From Parabacteroides sp. Marseille-P3160 (GTDB lineage Bacteria > Bacteroidota > Bacteroidia > Bacteroidales > Tannerellaceae), in contig NZ_LT799418.1 of NCBI RefSeq assembly GCF_900162725.1, positions 4,002,379 through 4,066,378 of the forward strand: 64,000 nucleotides of DNA, written 5' to 3'. The position numbers and the translations under genes are program-made. The stretch's first letter is position 1. The number at the start of each line of letters is the position of its first letter. Positions 62,432-64,000 of the stretch are shown here, in pieces. The notes beneath the pieces were generated by a model. It was given only the letters and a program-made list of their open reading frames with translations, was not told where the DNA came from and did no database searches.

Positions 62432-63718
62432 ATGAGTTATTTATTCACCTCCGAATCGGTGTCCGAAGGGCACCCCGATAAAGTAGCCGATCAGATATCG
62501 GATGCTTTGCTTGACGAGTTCCTGGCGTACGACCGGGACTCTAAAGTTGCCTGCGAAACCCTTGTTACAACCGGACAGGTTGTCTTGGCTGGAGAAGTTA
62601 AATCAACTGCCTACGTAGATGTGCAGGAAGTGGCTCGGAATGTAATCGAGAAAATCGGCTACACCAAGAGCGAGTACCAATTCGAAGCGAAGTCTTGTGG
62701 TGTATTTTCAGCTATCCATGAGCAGAGTGGAGATATTAACCGCGGGGTCGAGCGCGAAGATCCTTATAACCAGGGAGCCGGCGACCAAGGAATCATCTTC
62801 GGTTATGCTACGAAAGAAACGGCCAACTACATGCCATTGGCATTGGATCTTTCCCACAGCCTGCTTTCCGAACTGGCCGACATCCGGAAACACGAGCTGT
62901 CGCTGATGCCCTACCTGCGCCCCGATGCCAAGAGCCAGGTAACGATCGAATATGACGATAACGGCGCCCCATTGCGGATCGACACCATCGTCGTCTCCAC
63001 ACAGCATGACGAATTCATCCAACCTAACGGGATTTCCCAGGAAGAAGCGGACTTGGCAATGGGTTCAAAGATAAAGGAAGATGTTATCAATATTCTCATT
63101 CCCCGGGTAAAAGCGAAATATCCTCCCTATGTACAAGCATTGTTTAATGACCGGATTACCTATCACGTCAATCCGACAGGCAAGTTTGTCATCGGAGGCC
63201 CTCACGGAGATACCGGATTAACCGGAAGAAAGATTATTGTAGACACTTACGGCGGAAAAGGCGCCCACGGCGGAGGCGCTTTCTCAGGAAAAGACCCCTC
63301 GAAAGTAGACCGTTCGGCCGCTTATGCAGCCCGTCACATTGCCAAGAACCTGGTAGCCGCCGGCGTCGCAGACGAAGTATTGGTGCAGGTATCCTACGCC
63401 ATTGGCGTGGCCCGTCCCGTAAATGTATTCGTCAACACGTATGGCAAGTCACACGTGAAATATACGGATGGCGAAATCGCTAACAAAGTGGCCAAGTTGT
63501 TCGACCTGCGCCCCAAGGCAATCGAAGAACGCTTGAAACTCCGTAATCCGATCTATTTTGAAACGGCCTCTTACGGACACATGGGACGCGAGCCTCAGAC
63601 CGTAAAAAAGGTTTTCACTTCCCGTTATCGCAAGGAACCGCTGGTAACCGAAGTGGAGTTATTCACTTGGGAAAAGCTGGATTACATAGAACAAGTTAAA
63701 GAGGACTTCGGACTCTGA
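62432..63718 (+). CDS. metK: S-adenosylmethionine synthetase
   Basis: 428 aa, a little longer than the E. coli enzyme. Motifs: [18 protein letters not shown] with the ATP-binding His and Lys/Asp, [12 protein letters not shown], and [19 protein letters not shown] of the loop that holds the substrates. It makes SAM from methionine and ATP. An 80-nt stretch separates the riboswitch from its ATG; it can form AATCAA/TTGATT (62375-62396). Ends at a strong terminator. Confidence 0.97.
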   Translation: MSYLFTSESVSEGHPDKVADQISDALLDEFLAYDRDSKVACETLVTTGQVVLAGEVKSTAYVDVQEVARNVIEKIGYTKSEYQFEAKSCGVFSAIHEQSGDINRGVEREDPYNQGAGDQGIIFGYATKETANYMPLALDLSHSLLSELADIRKHELSLMPYLRPDAKSQVTIEYDDNGAPLRIDTIVVSTQHDEFIQPNGISQEEADLAMGSKIKEDVINILIPRVKAKYPPYVQALFNDRITYHVNPTGKFVIGGPHGDTGLTGRKIIVDTYGGKGAHGGGAFSGKDPSKVDRSAAYAARHIAKNLVAAGVADEVLVQVSYAIGVARPVNVFVNTYGKSHVKYTDGEIANKVAKLFDLRPKAIEERLKLRNPIYFETASYGHMGREPQTVKKVFTSRYRKEPLVTEVELFTWEKLDYIEQVKEDFGL

Positions 63719-63745
63719 TCGCTACGCTATAACTTACGACTACTC

Positions 63746-63792
63746 CATCGCCCCGCCGGCCTGTAACAGGCTGATCCGGGGCGATGTCTTTT
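63746..63792 (+). terminator. Terminator of metK
   Basis: CATCGCCCCG pairs with CGGGGCGATG, with an inner short stem GCCTG/CAGGC, then TCTTTT. The remaining bases to 64000 hold no supported gene; a TACTTTGC (63967-63974) near the edge could be the -7 of a gene beyond the window. Confidence 0.85.
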
Positions 63793-64000
63793 CAGCCCGT
63801 ACCGGCATAGCGGGTCGCAGGATAAAAAAGGCTTCCCGCTATCGAATAGCCTGATCGGGCATTGGCCGATGTTCCTTTGAGCCTATCTAATCATACGGCG
63901 GGCGAATAGTATTTTCCCTTATGCGATTTCATTGGGCGGGGCATAATATATTCGATATTTTTTGCGTACTTTGCGGGTAAACGGCGTTTTAGATAATCTG

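Overview
The window is a Bacteroidales chromosome segment, most like Parabacteroides or a close Tannerellaceae relative (inferred from gene content and order; I ran no search). Supporting signs are the gldD/gldE pair, the DUF2023-flavodoxin pair, the ftsX-DUF3098-uppP-truB-queA-folK operon, two OmpH proteins downstream of bamA, and promoters of the Bacteroidetes TTTG-N19-TAnnTTTG type. No rRNA or tRNA gene was seen and no complete insertion sequence is present.

Layout. 1-13,000 is housekeeping: the start of an LTA synthase-like sulfatase, an ABC-F ATPase, hslR-like, pth and rplY on the minus strand; phoH, purC, menG, aroE and a MscS channel on the plus strand; then a PPTase-gldD-gldE-ssb cluster and two META-domain lipoproteins on the minus strand. 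13,118-14,404 is a cysteine desulfidase-type gene. 14,938-22,734 is an AT-rich accessory island. 22,814-39,834 returns to core genes: M23 and M15 peptidases, murI, OmpH x2, bamA, uppS, ribD, prmC, recX, comF and fldA. 40,251-51,291 holds pbpC, a PD-(D/E)XK nuclease, a giant alpha-2-macroglobulin and a BNR-4 protein. 51,559-63,718 holds a GH13 enzyme, prs, a CoA-transferase, miaB, the ftsX-to-folK operon and metK behind a SAM-II type riboswitch.

The most interesting region is the island. It encodes at least three short peptides with double-glycine leaders (two of them bacteriocin-like, one next to the sensor genes and possibly a pheromone), a free-standing leader that stops right after Gly-Gly, a C39-peptidase ABC exporter with its HlyD partner, a small HTH regulator, a CPBP-family membrane protein plus a small membrane protein that could give immunity, and a divergent two-component system. 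A 44-bp element with 11-bp-spaced direct repeats occurs twice, once at each peptide promoter region, and looks like the response-regulator site. The response-regulator gene is split by a one-base shift located exactly at an in-frame TTTGGGA slippery heptamer followed by TAG, so it is either a recent break or a case of programmed -1 frameshifting.

The second unusual theme is a dispersed intergenic element of about 140 bp: four 10-12 bp palindromes at an exact 22-bp period, enclosed by ends resembling TGTCAAAAG. Two copies share one palindrome sequence (14756-14896 and 40025-40162, opposite orientation). A third (54334-54485) keeps the same architecture with a completely different palindrome.
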